A stretch of 40,385 nucleotides of DNA from Bacteroidales bacterium (GTDB lineage Bacteria > Bacteroidota > Bacteroidia > Bacteroidales > WCHB1-69), in the NCBI GenBank assembly GCA_017527945.1, contig JAFXPL010000039.1, positions 1 to 40,385 of the forward strand. The letters run 5' to 3'. The notes beneath the pieces were generated by a model, which saw only the letters and a program-made list of their open reading frames with translations, did not search any database and was not told the DNA's origin. The position numbers were made by a program, and so were the translations under genes. Of the stretch, positions 24,066 to 32,008 are shown one piece after another. Within the stretch, counting starts at the first letter, position 1. Every line of letters begins with the position of its first letter.

Positions 24066-25007
24066 TTACTCATTGAGCAATCGACCCATTCGATTCGTAA
24101 TCATCTGAATGTATGCAGTTTTCATTTCTTGAGGGAGAAAAGACTGTTCGATAAATGTAAACCAGTCGTTTTTAATGGCACGATACTTCCGCAATATGTT
24201 TTGGAACACCTTTTCTTCCAAACCGCTGTTTGCCACTGCTTTGTGGAAATCCTGAAGCGTGATTTTTTTCTTTTTGGCATTCAGAGTCAGAGCCAGCTCC
24301 TCTGTGTCCGAGGGCATTACCAACAACGTGTTCAACAAATCATATGCGGGAGCAAGTTGAGGATTGCCTTGAACAGGAGCATAGAGTGAGAAGTTCTTAA
24401 GATGCATATCGCTGTTGCCTGTAATCCAAGAGAACAGCACCATTTCCCAAAAACGAGCTAAATCCAGTTTAGGGGCAGCAGAGTATCGCATGATGAGTTT
24501 TGCAATCTGCTCGTAAGAGCCACGGTACTTGTTTTCTGTCAGCTTTTCAGAGAGTTGGCACATATCCTCCATCGGAATCTTTTCGCCTTTCGCTGCCCGA
24601 TCGATTCTGCGTGTCAAGTAACACAATCGTCCATCGGCAAAGCGCACAAGCGTGTGCGGAACAACCTGTATTTTAGCGATTTCTGCCAAATGCATCGTTA
24701 AATCTTCCAATTCCGGCAAATTAGAGTATAGTTCGGTTTGAGGCTTTAGAATGAATCGCCCCCACAATCCTACAATAGTGAAACGGGACTCGTGCTGCAG
24801 CTTCTCAATATCCATGGACAACTTTGCCTGTACACCCGTCACGGCCGTCTGGCTACGCACCACCTCCTTCGCCAACTCCTTGATTTCAGAATGATGATAT
24901 GGAAATCCTGGAACAGCGGTCGTCCCAAAGAAACGCTTTGAGCATTGAGGATGATAATCCACCATTCCCTTTTCTAATTCCTTATAACAACACAAACAAT
25001 TTGCCAT
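24066..25007 (-). CDS. hipT: HipT-like Ser/Thr kinase toxin of a tripartite HipBST module
   Basis: The 313-residue protein is the HipA kinase core without HipA's N-terminal subdomain. It starts with a Cys-rich segment (Cys4, 6, 7 and 22), then the glycine-rich loop QTAVTGVQAKLS (53-64) and the ATP-site Lys88 in GRFILKP. The catalytic loop GNSDMHLKNF holds Asp200, and the metal-binding Asp223 lies in PAYDLL. In characterised HipT, Ser57 and Ser59 of the loop are autophosphorylated and TrpS is the target. By my alignment those positions are Ala55 and Thr57 here. The target in this organism is unknown. The missing N-terminal part is supplied by the separate gene just upstream. Confidence 0.88.
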   Translation of the reverse strand: MANCLCCYKELEKGMVDYHPQCSKRFFGTTAVPGFPYHHSEIKELAKEVVRSQTAVTGVQAKLSMDIEKLQHESRFTIVGLWGRFILKPQTELYSNLPELEDLTMHLAEIAKIQVVPHTLVRFADGRLCYLTRRIDRAAKGEKIPMEDMCQLSEKLTENKYRGSYEQIAKLIMRYSAAPKLDLARFWEMVLFSWITGNSDMHLKNFSLYAPVQGNPQLAPAYDLLNTLLVMPSDTEELALTLNAKKKKITLQDFHKAVANSGLEEKVFQNILRKYRAIKNDWFTFIEQSFLPQEMKTAYIQMITNRMGRLLNE

Positions 25008-25010
25008 ACA

Positions 25011-25340
25011 CTAATCCTTTTGCTGGTCCGTAATATCCACAATGCTTACCGCGCCAATGCAATCTTTGCAGCAAGCCAACAACAGAGACATTCTGTCTCG
25101 CGGGTTGATTTTCCAGTTGGCTTGGGCTATGTCTAACAACCAGCCTTCAGGAATGAGGCCGTCGAAAAAAGGGAACAGATTATCGCTCGTAAAGAGCCTG
25201 GCTTGTAACGGCATCGTCAAACTAACGGGCATACCACTTTCGGCAATATACGTTTCCAAATAGACAAACGTATAACCGTTTTCGTCTTCTGTAAGGATTC
25301 CTGCCAGTTTATCCTGAAAATAGACCTCCGCCTGTTTCAT
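25011..25340 (-). CDS. hipS: HipS-like antitoxin (HipA N-terminal subdomain as a separate protein)
   Basis: The 109-residue protein matches the N-terminal subdomain 1 of HipA: a VYFQDKLAGIL strand, VSLTMPLQARLF, then FFDGLIPEGWLLD with Trp67. In the E. coli O127:H6 HipBST module the corresponding small protein, not HipB, neutralises the kinase. Gene order (hipB, hipS, hipT), the four-base overlap with hipB and the three-base gap to hipT agree with that arrangement. It is complete, with its own start and stop, so this is not a frameshifted hipA. Confidence 0.87.
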   Translation of the reverse strand: MKQAEVYFQDKLAGILTEDENGYTFVYLETYIAESGMPVSLTMPLQARLFTSDNLFPFFDGLIPEGWLLDIAQANWKINPRDRMSLLLACCKDCIGAVSIVDITDQQKD

Positions 25341-25552
25341 ACTTCACTCCTTTCTTTTTTCACAGGGCCCAGCTCCGCCCCGAACATTTCCAGCACTTGG
25401 TTCACTTTGTCCATCCGCAAGGTGGGTTTCCCTTGTTCCAAATCACGGACAAAACGAAGCCCAACCCCGGATTTTTCCGACAGATCCACTTGTGTCAGAT
25501 GATACAACTTTCGTTGTTCCTTCACAAACTTCGACAATTTCGATTCATTCAT
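25337..25552 (-). CDS. hipB: HipB-like XRE-family DNA-binding protein
   Basis: The 71-residue protein is a single Cro/CI helix-turn-helix domain. LTQVDLSEKSGVGLRFVRDL gives the helices and EQGKPTLRMDKVNQVL the third-helix region, the standard HipB layout. It probably represses its own operon. A near-perfect inverted repeat begins at the base immediately upstream of its ATG, and a third half-site abuts the -7 box. The gene overlaps hipS by four bases (ATGA), implying coupled translation. Confidence 0.9.
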   Translation of the reverse strand: MNESKLSKFVKEQRKLYHLTQVDLSEKSGVGLRFVRDLEQGKPTLRMDKVNQVLEMFGAELGPVKKERSEV

Positions 25553-25650
25553 AATTATATGTTTTCGGGTATAAAAACGATGTTTCTTAGTAAATTATAC
25601 CCGAAAGCATATAATTCAAGATTCTTATCTGTTTTTATACCTTTTCGGGT
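25553..25650. promoter_or_regulatory. Operator of the hipBST operon: 21-bp inverted repeat plus third half-site
   Basis: The arms at 25553-25573 and 25596-25616 are inverted copies matching at 20 of 21 bases, 22 bases apart. The core TTTTCGGGT/ACCCGAAAG occurs a third time at 25642-25650, next to the -7 box. A second inverted pair, GGTATAAAAAC (25568-25578) and GTTTTTATACC (25631-25641), interlocks with it. No reading frame explains this, so I infer a HipB binding region. Confidence 0.82.
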
Positions 25651-25651
25651 G

Positions 25652-25659
25652 CAAAAATA
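25652..25659 (-). promoter_or_regulatory. Predicted -7 box for hipBST
   Basis: TATTTTTG on the minus strand matches TAnnTTTG and lies directly upstream of the third operator half-site. Confidence 0.55.
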
Positions 25660-25690
25660 AGAAAAATATGTAACCACCCGTTATTTTTCG

Positions 25691-25698
25691 TACTTTTG
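25691..25698 (+). promoter_or_regulatory. Predicted -7 box for yfhO
   Basis: TACTTTTG matches TAnnTTTG 40 bases before the ATG at 25738. It is divergent from the hipBST promoter. Confidence 0.5.
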
Positions 25699-25737
25699 CC
25701 GTTTCTAATTTTTTTGAAATAAAAAAACAATAGAAAT

Positions 25738-28206
25738 ATGAAACCGATTCTGAAGAAAACTTTAATCCACGGAGGTATCATCCTCTTTTTCTTCCTCGTG
25801 GCCGCCATCTACATGGCACCCGTATTTGACGGGAAAGACATCCAACAAGGGGACACATTGAAATGGAAGGCCATGGCCAAAGAGCAACATGACTTCCGCG
25901 ATAAGACTGGAGAATATACCACCTGGACTAGCTCCATGTTTAGTGGCATGCCATCTTACCAAGTGACCACCCTCCCCTCCAAATCCGTCTTTAGCAAAAT
26001 AGAGAATGTTCTGAATTTAAACTACATAGGATATGGCGGAAACATCGGCATCATCTTCCTCTACCTTCTCGGTTTCTATGTGGCACTGTTAGCCTTGGGT
26101 GCGTCCCCATGGCTCAGCCTTTTGGGCGCGTTGGCTTTCGGATTGGGAAGCTATAACATTATTATCATCGAAGCCGGCCACCTTACAAAAGCATACGCGA
26201 TGTCCATGATGGCCCCCATCTTAGGTGCAATGCTCCTCATCCTGAAACGCAGGAAATACCTCTGGGGAGGCATTCTGTTCGCACTTGCCTTAGGCATCCA
26301 AATCGCCTGCAACCATATTCAAATCACCTATTACACCATGCTGATTGGCGTCATCCTGGGATTGGTGTATTTGGTTTATGCCATCAAAGACAAAACTTTC
26401 AAACCGCTTCTCATCGGACTGGCAGTGATGTTGGTTGGAGCCGCCTTTGCCATTGGAGTCAATGCGCGCGCACTTTTTATCAATCAAGAATACGTGAAAT
26501 ATACCATGCGCGGCGGATCGGAAATTACGGTCACGCCTGAGGATCTCTACAAAGACGGCGAACCGAAATCCATCGCCGCCTCCGACGGTTTGGACATTGA
26601 TTATGCCTACAGCTGGAGCTACGGAAAAGGAGAGACCTACACGCTGTTAGTGCCCGGCGCATACGGCGGCGGCTCCGGCGAGACCGTCGGCACGGACTCC
26701 GAGTTCTACAAGAACTTCCGTCAGAAACAGGCTCCGCTCTACTGGGGCGACCAACCCTTCACCTCCGGCCCGGTCTATTTCGGCGCTATCGTCATCTTCT
26801 TGTTTGTATTAGGGCTTTTCGTGGTGAAAGGCCCCGAACGCTGGTGGATTCTACTCGCCACCATCCTCTCCATTTTGATGGCTTGGGGCAAAAACTTGAT
26901 GGGTTTCAATAGCTTCCTGTTCTACCATTTACCTCTCTACAACAAGTTCCGCACCCCGTCCATGAGCCTCGTAATGGCCAACGTAACCATGGTGCTCCTG
27001 GCTATCTTCGCTTTGAAAGCCATCTTCGACAAGGAAAATCCGGTTGACAAGAAGAAACTGAACCTCGGCCTTTACATCTCCACGGGCATCACGGCTGGCT
27101 TCATCCTGCTGATGATGGCGCTGTCGGGCAGTTTTTCCTTCTCCGGCGCCAGCGACGTGCAGATGGCCGCACAATATGGCAACCAGTGGGACATGATCCA
27201 AGATGTGCTCATCAAAGACCGCAAAGCCCTCTTCATGGCGGATTCCTGGCGTTCGCTCATCCTGATTTTAGTGTCCGCCGTCTTCCTGTGGCTCTACATC
27301 AATGAGAAAATCAAACAATCCGGCATCATCATCGGTGTTTTGGCCTGCTTGGTGTTGTTCGACCTGTGGGGTGTCGATCGCCGCTACCTCAACGACTCCA
27401 ACTTTGTGAGTGAAAAACGTATCAAGCTCAAACCGTCGCAGACCGACCAGCTGTTAGACCAGTACGCCGCGCAGTTCAAGGACGAGGACTACCGCGTGTT
27501 CGACCTCTCGGTGAACACCTTCAACGACTCCTACCCGTCTGCCTACCACCACCAGATTGGCGGCTACAGTGCAGCGAAACTGCGCCGCTATCAGGACATC
27601 ATCGACTTCTACCTCTCCCGCCATATCAACATGGAGGTACTCAACATGCTGAATACACGGTATATTGTGACTCCCGGCCAGAACGGCCAACCTATGGTGC
27701 AGCGCAACCCTGAAGCTTTGGGCAATGCTTGGTTCGTCAACGAGTACAAATTGGTGGATGATGCCAACGCGGAGATTCTGGCACTGAATGAGTTGAACTC
27801 TGCCGACACAGCCGTCATCGACAAACGTTTCGCCGAGATGGTGCAGGGCAAGAACCTGGAACGCGACAGCAACTCGGTCATCGTGATGGAGCACCAGAAA
27901 CCGTACAACCCCGACTATGTGGTCTATAAGAGCAAGTCTTCCAAAGATCAGTTAGCCGTTTTCTCGGAGGTCTATTATGCCCCCGACTGGCGCGCTTACA
28001 TCGACGGCAAGCCAGCCGACTACTTCCGCGCCAATTACATTTTGCGTGCCATGGTGATCCCTGCCGGAGAGCACAAGATTGAATTCAAGAATGAAGCGCC
28101 AATGATGCATAAATTGGATAAAATATCGGTACTTTGTTCCATTTTGTTTGTATTGGCTGTGGCAGGGAGTTTGGTTTGGTATTACAGAAAACCGAAAAAA
28201 GCCTAA
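25738..28206 (+). CDS. YfhO-family membrane protein
   Basis: The 822-residue protein begins with a membrane helix and continues with about a dozen hydrophobic segments in the first ~560 residues, as in GT-C-like YfhO proteins. After a soluble region it shows the family's C-terminal pattern: EVYYAPDWRAYIDGKPADY, an ANYILRAMVIPAGEH strand, and a last membrane helix near residues 798-815. In Firmicutes, YfhO proteins glycosylate lipoteichoic acid. Bacteroidales members are uncharacterised but are expected to use lipid-linked donors on the outer face of the inner membrane. A GT2 gene follows after four bases, supporting a shared role in surface glycan assembly. Confidence 0.88.
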   Translation: MKPILKKTLIHGGIILFFFLVAAIYMAPVFDGKDIQQGDTLKWKAMAKEQHDFRDKTGEYTTWTSSMFSGMPSYQVTTLPSKSVFSKIENVLNLNYIGYGGNIGIIFLYLLGFYVALLALGASPWLSLLGALAFGLGSYNIIIIEAGHLTKAYAMSMMAPILGAMLLILKRRKYLWGGILFALALGIQIACNHIQITYYTMLIGVILGLVYLVYAIKDKTFKPLLIGLAVMLVGAAFAIGVNARALFINQEYVKYTMRGGSEITVTPEDLYKDGEPKSIAASDGLDIDYAYSWSYGKGETYTLLVPGAYGGGSGETVGTDSEFYKNFRQKQAPLYWGDQPFTSGPVYFGAIVIFLFVLGLFVVKGPERWWILLATILSILMAWGKNLMGFNSFLFYHLPLYNKFRTPSMSLVMANVTMVLLAIFALKAIFDKENPVDKKKLNLGLYISTGITAGFILLMMALSGSFSFSGASDVQMAAQYGNQWDMIQDVLIKDRKALFMADSWRSLILILVSAVFLWLYINEKIKQSGIIIGVLACLVLFDLWGVDRRYLNDSNFVSEKRIKLKPSQTDQLLDQYAAQFKDEDYRVFDLSVNTFNDSYPSAYHHQIGGYSAAKLRRYQDIIDFYLSRHINMEVLNMLNTRYIVTPGQNGQPMVQRNPEALGNAWFVNEYKLVDDANAEILALNELNSADTAVIDKRFAEMVQGKNLERDSNSVIVMEHQKPYNPDYVVYKSKSSKDQLAVFSEVYYAPDWRAYIDGKPADYFRANYILRAMVIPAGEHKIEFKNEAPMMHKLDKISVLCSILFVLAVAGSLVWYYRKPKKA

Positions 28207-28210
28207 TCTC

Positions 28211-29113
28211 ATGTTGTCCATTATCATTTGCACCTATAACCGAGAAAAGTTCCTCTACGATGCCTTGCAGCACGTGGCGGTGAATGATTTTCCGACTGAC
28301 CTATACGAAATCGTATTGGTGAACAACAACAGCACTGACAACACCGAAAACGAGTGCCGCCGATTCCAAAACGATTTCCCAAATGTTCAGTTTCGTTATT
28401 TTCTTGAAACCAAGCAAGGATTGTCGCACGCGCGCAACCGAGGCATTGAGGAAAGCTCTGGCGACATCCTCATCTTTTTGGACGATGATTCGTTTGTAAA
28501 GCCTGACTATCTACGGAATTTGCAAAAACAAATGGACAATCATCCAGAAGCGATGGCTTTCGGCGGGAAGATAACACCTCGTTTCGAAACGGGGGAAACA
28601 CCAAAATGGCTTTGCAGATGGACCTATTCCTGGGTTTCGGCAATTGACAAAGGAGATGGGGTGGTCCTTTTTGAAGGATCTTCCTACCCCATTGGGGCCA
28701 ATATGGGATTCAGGAAAGAATGCTTGAAACAATGTGGCAACTTTAACACCGAATTAGGACGCACTAAAAAGAATTTGATGGGCGGGGAAGAAAAGGATAT
28801 TTTCAATCGTGTCAAAGCTCAAAATATGCTTATCTTCTATTTCCCCGACATACAGGTTGAGCATGTAATTCCACCGCAACGTACTACAAAGGAATACATT
28901 GGCCGAATGGGGCAAGGTATCGGCATGAGCGAACGATTACGCTGCCTGAACATCGGGAGAAAAGCCTTGTGGAAACGCTATTTCGCCGAATTCGTGAAAT
29001 GGGGTGCTTCGATTATGCTTTGGTTGTTCTACACCATCAGTTTTCGTCCCACAGTCGGGAACATGTTGCTTCTATTCCGTTGGAACGTGACGAAGGGATT
29101 GTTGGGGAAGTAA
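28211..29113 (+). CDS. Family 2 glycosyltransferase
   Basis: The 300-residue GT-A enzyme begins LSIIICTYNREKFL and has the NNNSTDNT loop. Its metal-binding motif is ILIFLDDDSF (the DxD region near residue 95), followed by GGKITPRF and an acceptor-side GGEEKDIFNRV. A C-terminal hydrophobic stretch near residues 265-282 may tether it to the membrane. The ATG at 28211 is chosen. An in-frame ATG at 28148 lies inside yfhO and would add 21 unrelated residues. It converges with the phosphonate/polymer locus. Confidence 0.9.
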   Translation: MLSIIICTYNREKFLYDALQHVAVNDFPTDLYEIVLVNNNSTDNTENECRRFQNDFPNVQFRYFLETKQGLSHARNRGIEESSGDILIFLDDDSFVKPDYLRNLQKQMDNHPEAMAFGGKITPRFETGETPKWLCRWTYSWVSAIDKGDGVVLFEGSSYPIGANMGFRKECLKQCGNFNTELGRTKKNLMGGEEKDIFNRVKAQNMLIFYFPDIQVEHVIPPQRTTKEYIGRMGQGIGMSERLRCLNIGRKALWKRYFAEFVKWGASIMLWLFYTISFRPTVGNMLLLFRWNVTKGLLGK

Positions 29114-29264
29114 CTAGCTCTCAACGAGGACAACGGACAAAACATGCCAAAGGTGCATCCTGCGATTATATTTCGCGACATCATATGTAGCCGTGACTGG
29201 TTGACGCGGACATTGAATTAAGCCATTTAACATAGTCGAAATCGTCATAGTATTTTTCCAAAGC
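29114..29264. other. Convergent gap holding an in-frame extension of the neighbouring gene
   Basis: No independent gene is supported. On the minus strand, after the TAA of the polyol-phosphate transferase, the same frame stays open for 27 codons beginning ALEKYYDDFDYVKWLNS, which looks like protein sequence, and stops at a TGA near 29181. No terminator hairpin was found. Confidence 0.5.
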
Positions 29265-30449
29265 TTAATAAAAAAAACAAGAAATAATAGCTTCGTTACT
29301 ATCGTAATGGATTGTATCCCCCCAAAACTTCTCCACAATCTCCTTCTTCTTCATCAGATCAATCGTATAATCCTCTTTTTCTAAGCAGGAATACAATTCA
29401 TCAAAGCTGAAGACCTTTTTTCCCACCACATTTTCATCAAACGGATAATAAAAATCCCTATCTTTAACATATTCCTCATAATCATACAGATAAAGTATGA
29501 CATCTTTACCCTCCATCAAAACATAATCATACAAAACGGACGAATAATCTGTAATCAGCACATCTGTATAGGCGAGAATAGGGTAAACATCAGCCTTTGA
29601 ATCCACCAAAACGACATTTGAGTATTGGTCAACATGGTCAACTATCGTGTTAGTGTGGGGTTTCAGGATTAGCAGTGATTCTTTCTCTTGCAACAACCCA
29701 TTCATTTTCCCCAAATCAAAACTCTGGACAAAGAGATCCCGCTGCGAGTCACGCCAAGTTGGCATGTATATGAACACCTTTTTATAGTCTTTCCCAGCGA
29801 TTTGTGCGATCACCCTTTTAGTAGATTCGTTTTCGAAAGAGGCAATGTGCGCCTTTCGGTCTTTCTCGTTACAAGTTAGGATTTCGTTACGCGGATACCC
29901 CAATTCCAAACAACGAGATTGTTCTATCCTAAATGCAGAAGTGAACATTTCAGATTGAAAAGGGGTGGAAGAAAGAAGCCACCCTGGTCTTCTAAAACAT
30001 TCCGGATGATAGAAAATCTCCTTGAACTTTCTCTCTTGGTATCGTTCCGCCAATTTACCGGAAACGATGTTAAACTCTGTTCTTTTTAACCCAATTCCAT
30101 GCCATAAATCCACACATATAGCACCGCCTGAAAAGGCAAACATAATATCAGAGGTGTATGCGTTAAAAAACCAATACTTAGAAGTCAATGCATGCCAAAC
30201 ACCTTTGGGACTTAAAACAAAATATGCTTTCAATCCGTAAGAGCGAATTTCCTTGACGGTTTGCCTATTAAAAGAGAGCCATGCAGCATCAAGGTCTTGT
30301 CTATGCTGTTGGCAATAAATAAAAAGATATTTTGCATTATCGGTGAATGAATAACGATAACTACCAAAAGCCAATTTGTTTTTGTTTCTAATAAACAAAA
30401 AAGAGAATGGATAGAATAAATAAGAGACAAAATATCCTAAAAACTTCAT
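29265..30449 (-). CDS. CDP-polyol phosphate transferase (TagB/TagF family)
   Basis: The 394-residue protein matches the CDP-glycerol:glycerophosphotransferase domain: CVDLWHGIGLKR (the base His), VFIYMPTWRDSQ, LILKPHTN, and the donor-binding end VLITDYSSVLYDY. Such enzymes move glycerol- or ribitol-phosphate from the CDP donor to a lipid-linked glycan at the membrane. An N-terminal hydrophobic and basic stretch (about residues 1-20) fits membrane contact. The gene directly upstream makes a CDP-polyol, most likely CDP-ribitol. The reading frame ends at a TAA after ISCFFY, yet protein-like sequence continues in frame, so the C-terminus may be truncated by about 27 residues. Confidence 0.87.
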   Translation of the reverse strand: MKFLGYFVSYLFYPFSFLFIRNKNKLAFGSYRYSFTDNAKYLFIYCQQHRQDLDAAWLSFNRQTVKEIRSYGLKAYFVLSPKGVWHALTSKYWFFNAYTSDIMFAFSGGAICVDLWHGIGLKRTEFNIVSGKLAERYQERKFKEIFYHPECFRRPGWLLSSTPFQSEMFTSAFRIEQSRCLELGYPRNEILTCNEKDRKAHIASFENESTKRVIAQIAGKDYKKVFIYMPTWRDSQRDLFVQSFDLGKMNGLLQEKESLLILKPHTNTIVDHVDQYSNVVLVDSKADVYPILAYTDVLITDYSSVLYDYVLMEGKDVILYLYDYEEYVKDRDFYYPFDENVVGKKVFSFDELYSCLEKEDYTIDLMKKKEIVEKFWGDTIHYDSNEAIISCFFY

Positions 30450-30452
30450 ATC

Positions 30453-31877
30453 TCAAGCATCATTATTTTTAATTTTCACATCGACCACTTGCCCTGTAAA
30501 ATCGCTCAAAAGTGTACACAGCGATGCCCGAGCCACATCATTTGCCTTCAACAATGTATTATCTGGCTCAATACCAAAATTTTTAACTCTCATAGGAGTT
30601 TTGGTCCTTTCGGGATTAATGACATTTACTCGAATCTCATCTTGATCCCATTCTTGGGCAATTGCCTGCATGAAGTTCACAACAGCGGATTTCGTGGAAG
30701 AGTAAATGCTATAAAAAGCCCTTCCTCTAGTATAGGAGCTGGAAGTATAAAGTAGCAGTTGCCCCTTTGATTCTTTTAGGTATGGATAAGATGCTATGGC
30801 TACGTTGACCATACCATTGTAGTTAGTTGCAATAATAGTGTCAATAAAATCATGATCCATTGTAATCAAAGGTTCCCTCGATAAAATTGCCGCACTGTTT
30901 ACGATATAATCGATATGGTTATGAGTTTGTGACGCCACCGATTCTAAAGCAGAGGTGACAGATTTATAATCTGAGATATCAGTGGAGGTAGTAGAGCGGG
31001 AAAACGAGAACACTTTTGCACCAAACTGCTCAGCTATGCGCACCAATTCGGCACCGATACCTGAATTGCCGCCAAAAACCACCAGTACCTTTTTCCGCAA
31101 CTTTTCAAAATCAACACCAAGGGGGGCACAAGTAGATCGTAACTGAAAGAGCTTGTCCATAAGGAATGTGTCCTCCTTGTAAGTCAGTTTCATATTAGAC
31201 TCAGCACCAGACACAACATAGACAGGTTCATTAGGCAAATACTTGACTACCGTACCACAATCGTCCGTACACACGAAGTCTGGATCTTGAAGAGCTAGTT
31301 CATAAGCATTTTCGATAACAGAAAGTTTGAAGGCCTGCGGTGTCTGCCCTCGTCGCAGAAAGTTACGATTGGGTATACTGGTTATTTCATCCCCAGAATC
31401 ATTTACTTGAATAATTGTGTCTGTTGCAGCCACAGCAACATCAACCGCATTGTACTTGTTCAACGCTAAAACAACTTCGTCAATGATTTGTGGATTAATA
31501 AGTGGTCTAACGGCATCGTGAAAAATCAAATTCGTGTTGGGATGATGATTATATGCCTTTATAGCGGAAATAGATGATTGGTAACGTTCTTTTCCGCCTT
31601 TCAAGATTTTCTTTAACTTTTGCCATTGATTCCTTAGAACAATCTCCTCCATCATGTTCACATAATCAGGATGAATCACAACAGCAATCTCGTCGATGAG
31701 ATGATGATGATTAAAGGCATCAATGGTATGTTCAATGACCATTTTGCCCGCGACCTTAAAAAACTGCTTTGGGGTTGCACTACCTAATCTGCTTCCTGTT
31801 CCGCCGGCTAAAATGACGGCGACATTCTGACTTTGCTTATTGTCATGTACCATATTCATTGCTTTGTCATAATTCAA
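30453..31877 (-). CDS. Bifunctional cytidylyltransferase / SDR reductase (CDP-ribitol synthase, Acs1/Bcs1 type)
   Basis: This 474-residue fusion has an N-terminal IspD/TarI-type cytidylyltransferase, with LAGGTGSRLGSATPKQF (residues 23-39) and FHDAVRPL near 119-126. Its C-terminal short-chain dehydrogenase carries GGNSGIG (269-275) and the catalytic Tyr392-x3-Lys396. The same domain order occurs in Haemophilus Acs1/Bcs1, which reduces ribulose 5-phosphate to ribitol 5-phosphate and charges it with CTP. The product is therefore probably CDP-ribitol for the transferase three bases downstream. Met1 at 31877 is used; Met7 or Met9 are possible. A TATCTTTG box at 31943-31936 may give it a promoter separate from licD. 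Confidence 0.85.
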   Translation of the reverse strand: MNYDKAMNMVHDNKQSQNVAVILAGGTGSRLGSATPKQFFKVAGKMVIEHTIDAFNHHHLIDEIAVVIHPDYVNMMEEIVLRNQWQKLKKILKGGKERYQSSISAIKAYNHHPNTNLIFHDAVRPLINPQIIDEVVLALNKYNAVDVAVAATDTIIQVNDSGDEITSIPNRNFLRRGQTPQAFKLSVIENAYELALQDPDFVCTDDCGTVVKYLPNEPVYVVSGAESNMKLTYKEDTFLMDKLFQLRSTCAPLGVDFEKLRKKVLVVFGGNSGIGAELVRIAEQFGAKVFSFSRSTTSTDISDYKSVTSALESVASQTHNHIDYIVNSAAILSREPLITMDHDFIDTIIATNYNGMVNVAIASYPYLKESKGQLLLYTSSSYTRGRAFYSIYSSTKSAVVNFMQAIAQEWDQDEIRVNVINPERTKTPMRVKNFGIEPDNTLLKANDVARASLCTLLSDFTGQVVDVKIKNNDA

Positions 31878-31935
31878 TTCAAATCAACGGATCCCTGCCA
31901 ACATCAAAAGGCATTCCTAAGACCATTCTACGCGG

Positions 31936-31943
31936 CAAAGATA
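31936..31943 (-). promoter_or_regulatory. Predicted internal -7 box ahead of the IspD-SDR gene
   Basis: TATCTTTG on the minus strand, about 59 bases before the start at 31877, in the 131-base gap after licD. The surrounding CGCGGCAAAGATACAA closely resembles the box ahead of the PEP mutase operon. Confidence 0.5.
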
Positions 31944-32008
31944 CAACTTTTTCTTTTTTACAGCTTCTCGAAGTATGAATTCCTCTTCGGGAACATCAAC
32001 AAGGTGAA

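Noticed and set aside
22991..24076. 361-codon rightward frame
   Set aside because: It is the antisense shadow of the GT4 glycosyltransferase gene, produced by GC-rich third positions.
24066..25340. Frameshifted hipA pseudogene
   Set aside because: hipS and hipT each have their own start and stop with intact motifs, the split falls at the known domain boundary, and the order equals that of HipBST modules.
28148..28210. Upstream ATG start for the GT2 gene
   Set aside because: It lies inside yfhO and adds residues with no GT similarity; the ATG at 28211 begins the conserved first strand.
29114..29338. 74-codon leftward frame overlapping the end of the polyol-phosphate transferase
   Set aside because: It overlaps in another frame and has no recognisable features; the frame in line with the transferase continues more convincingly after its stop.
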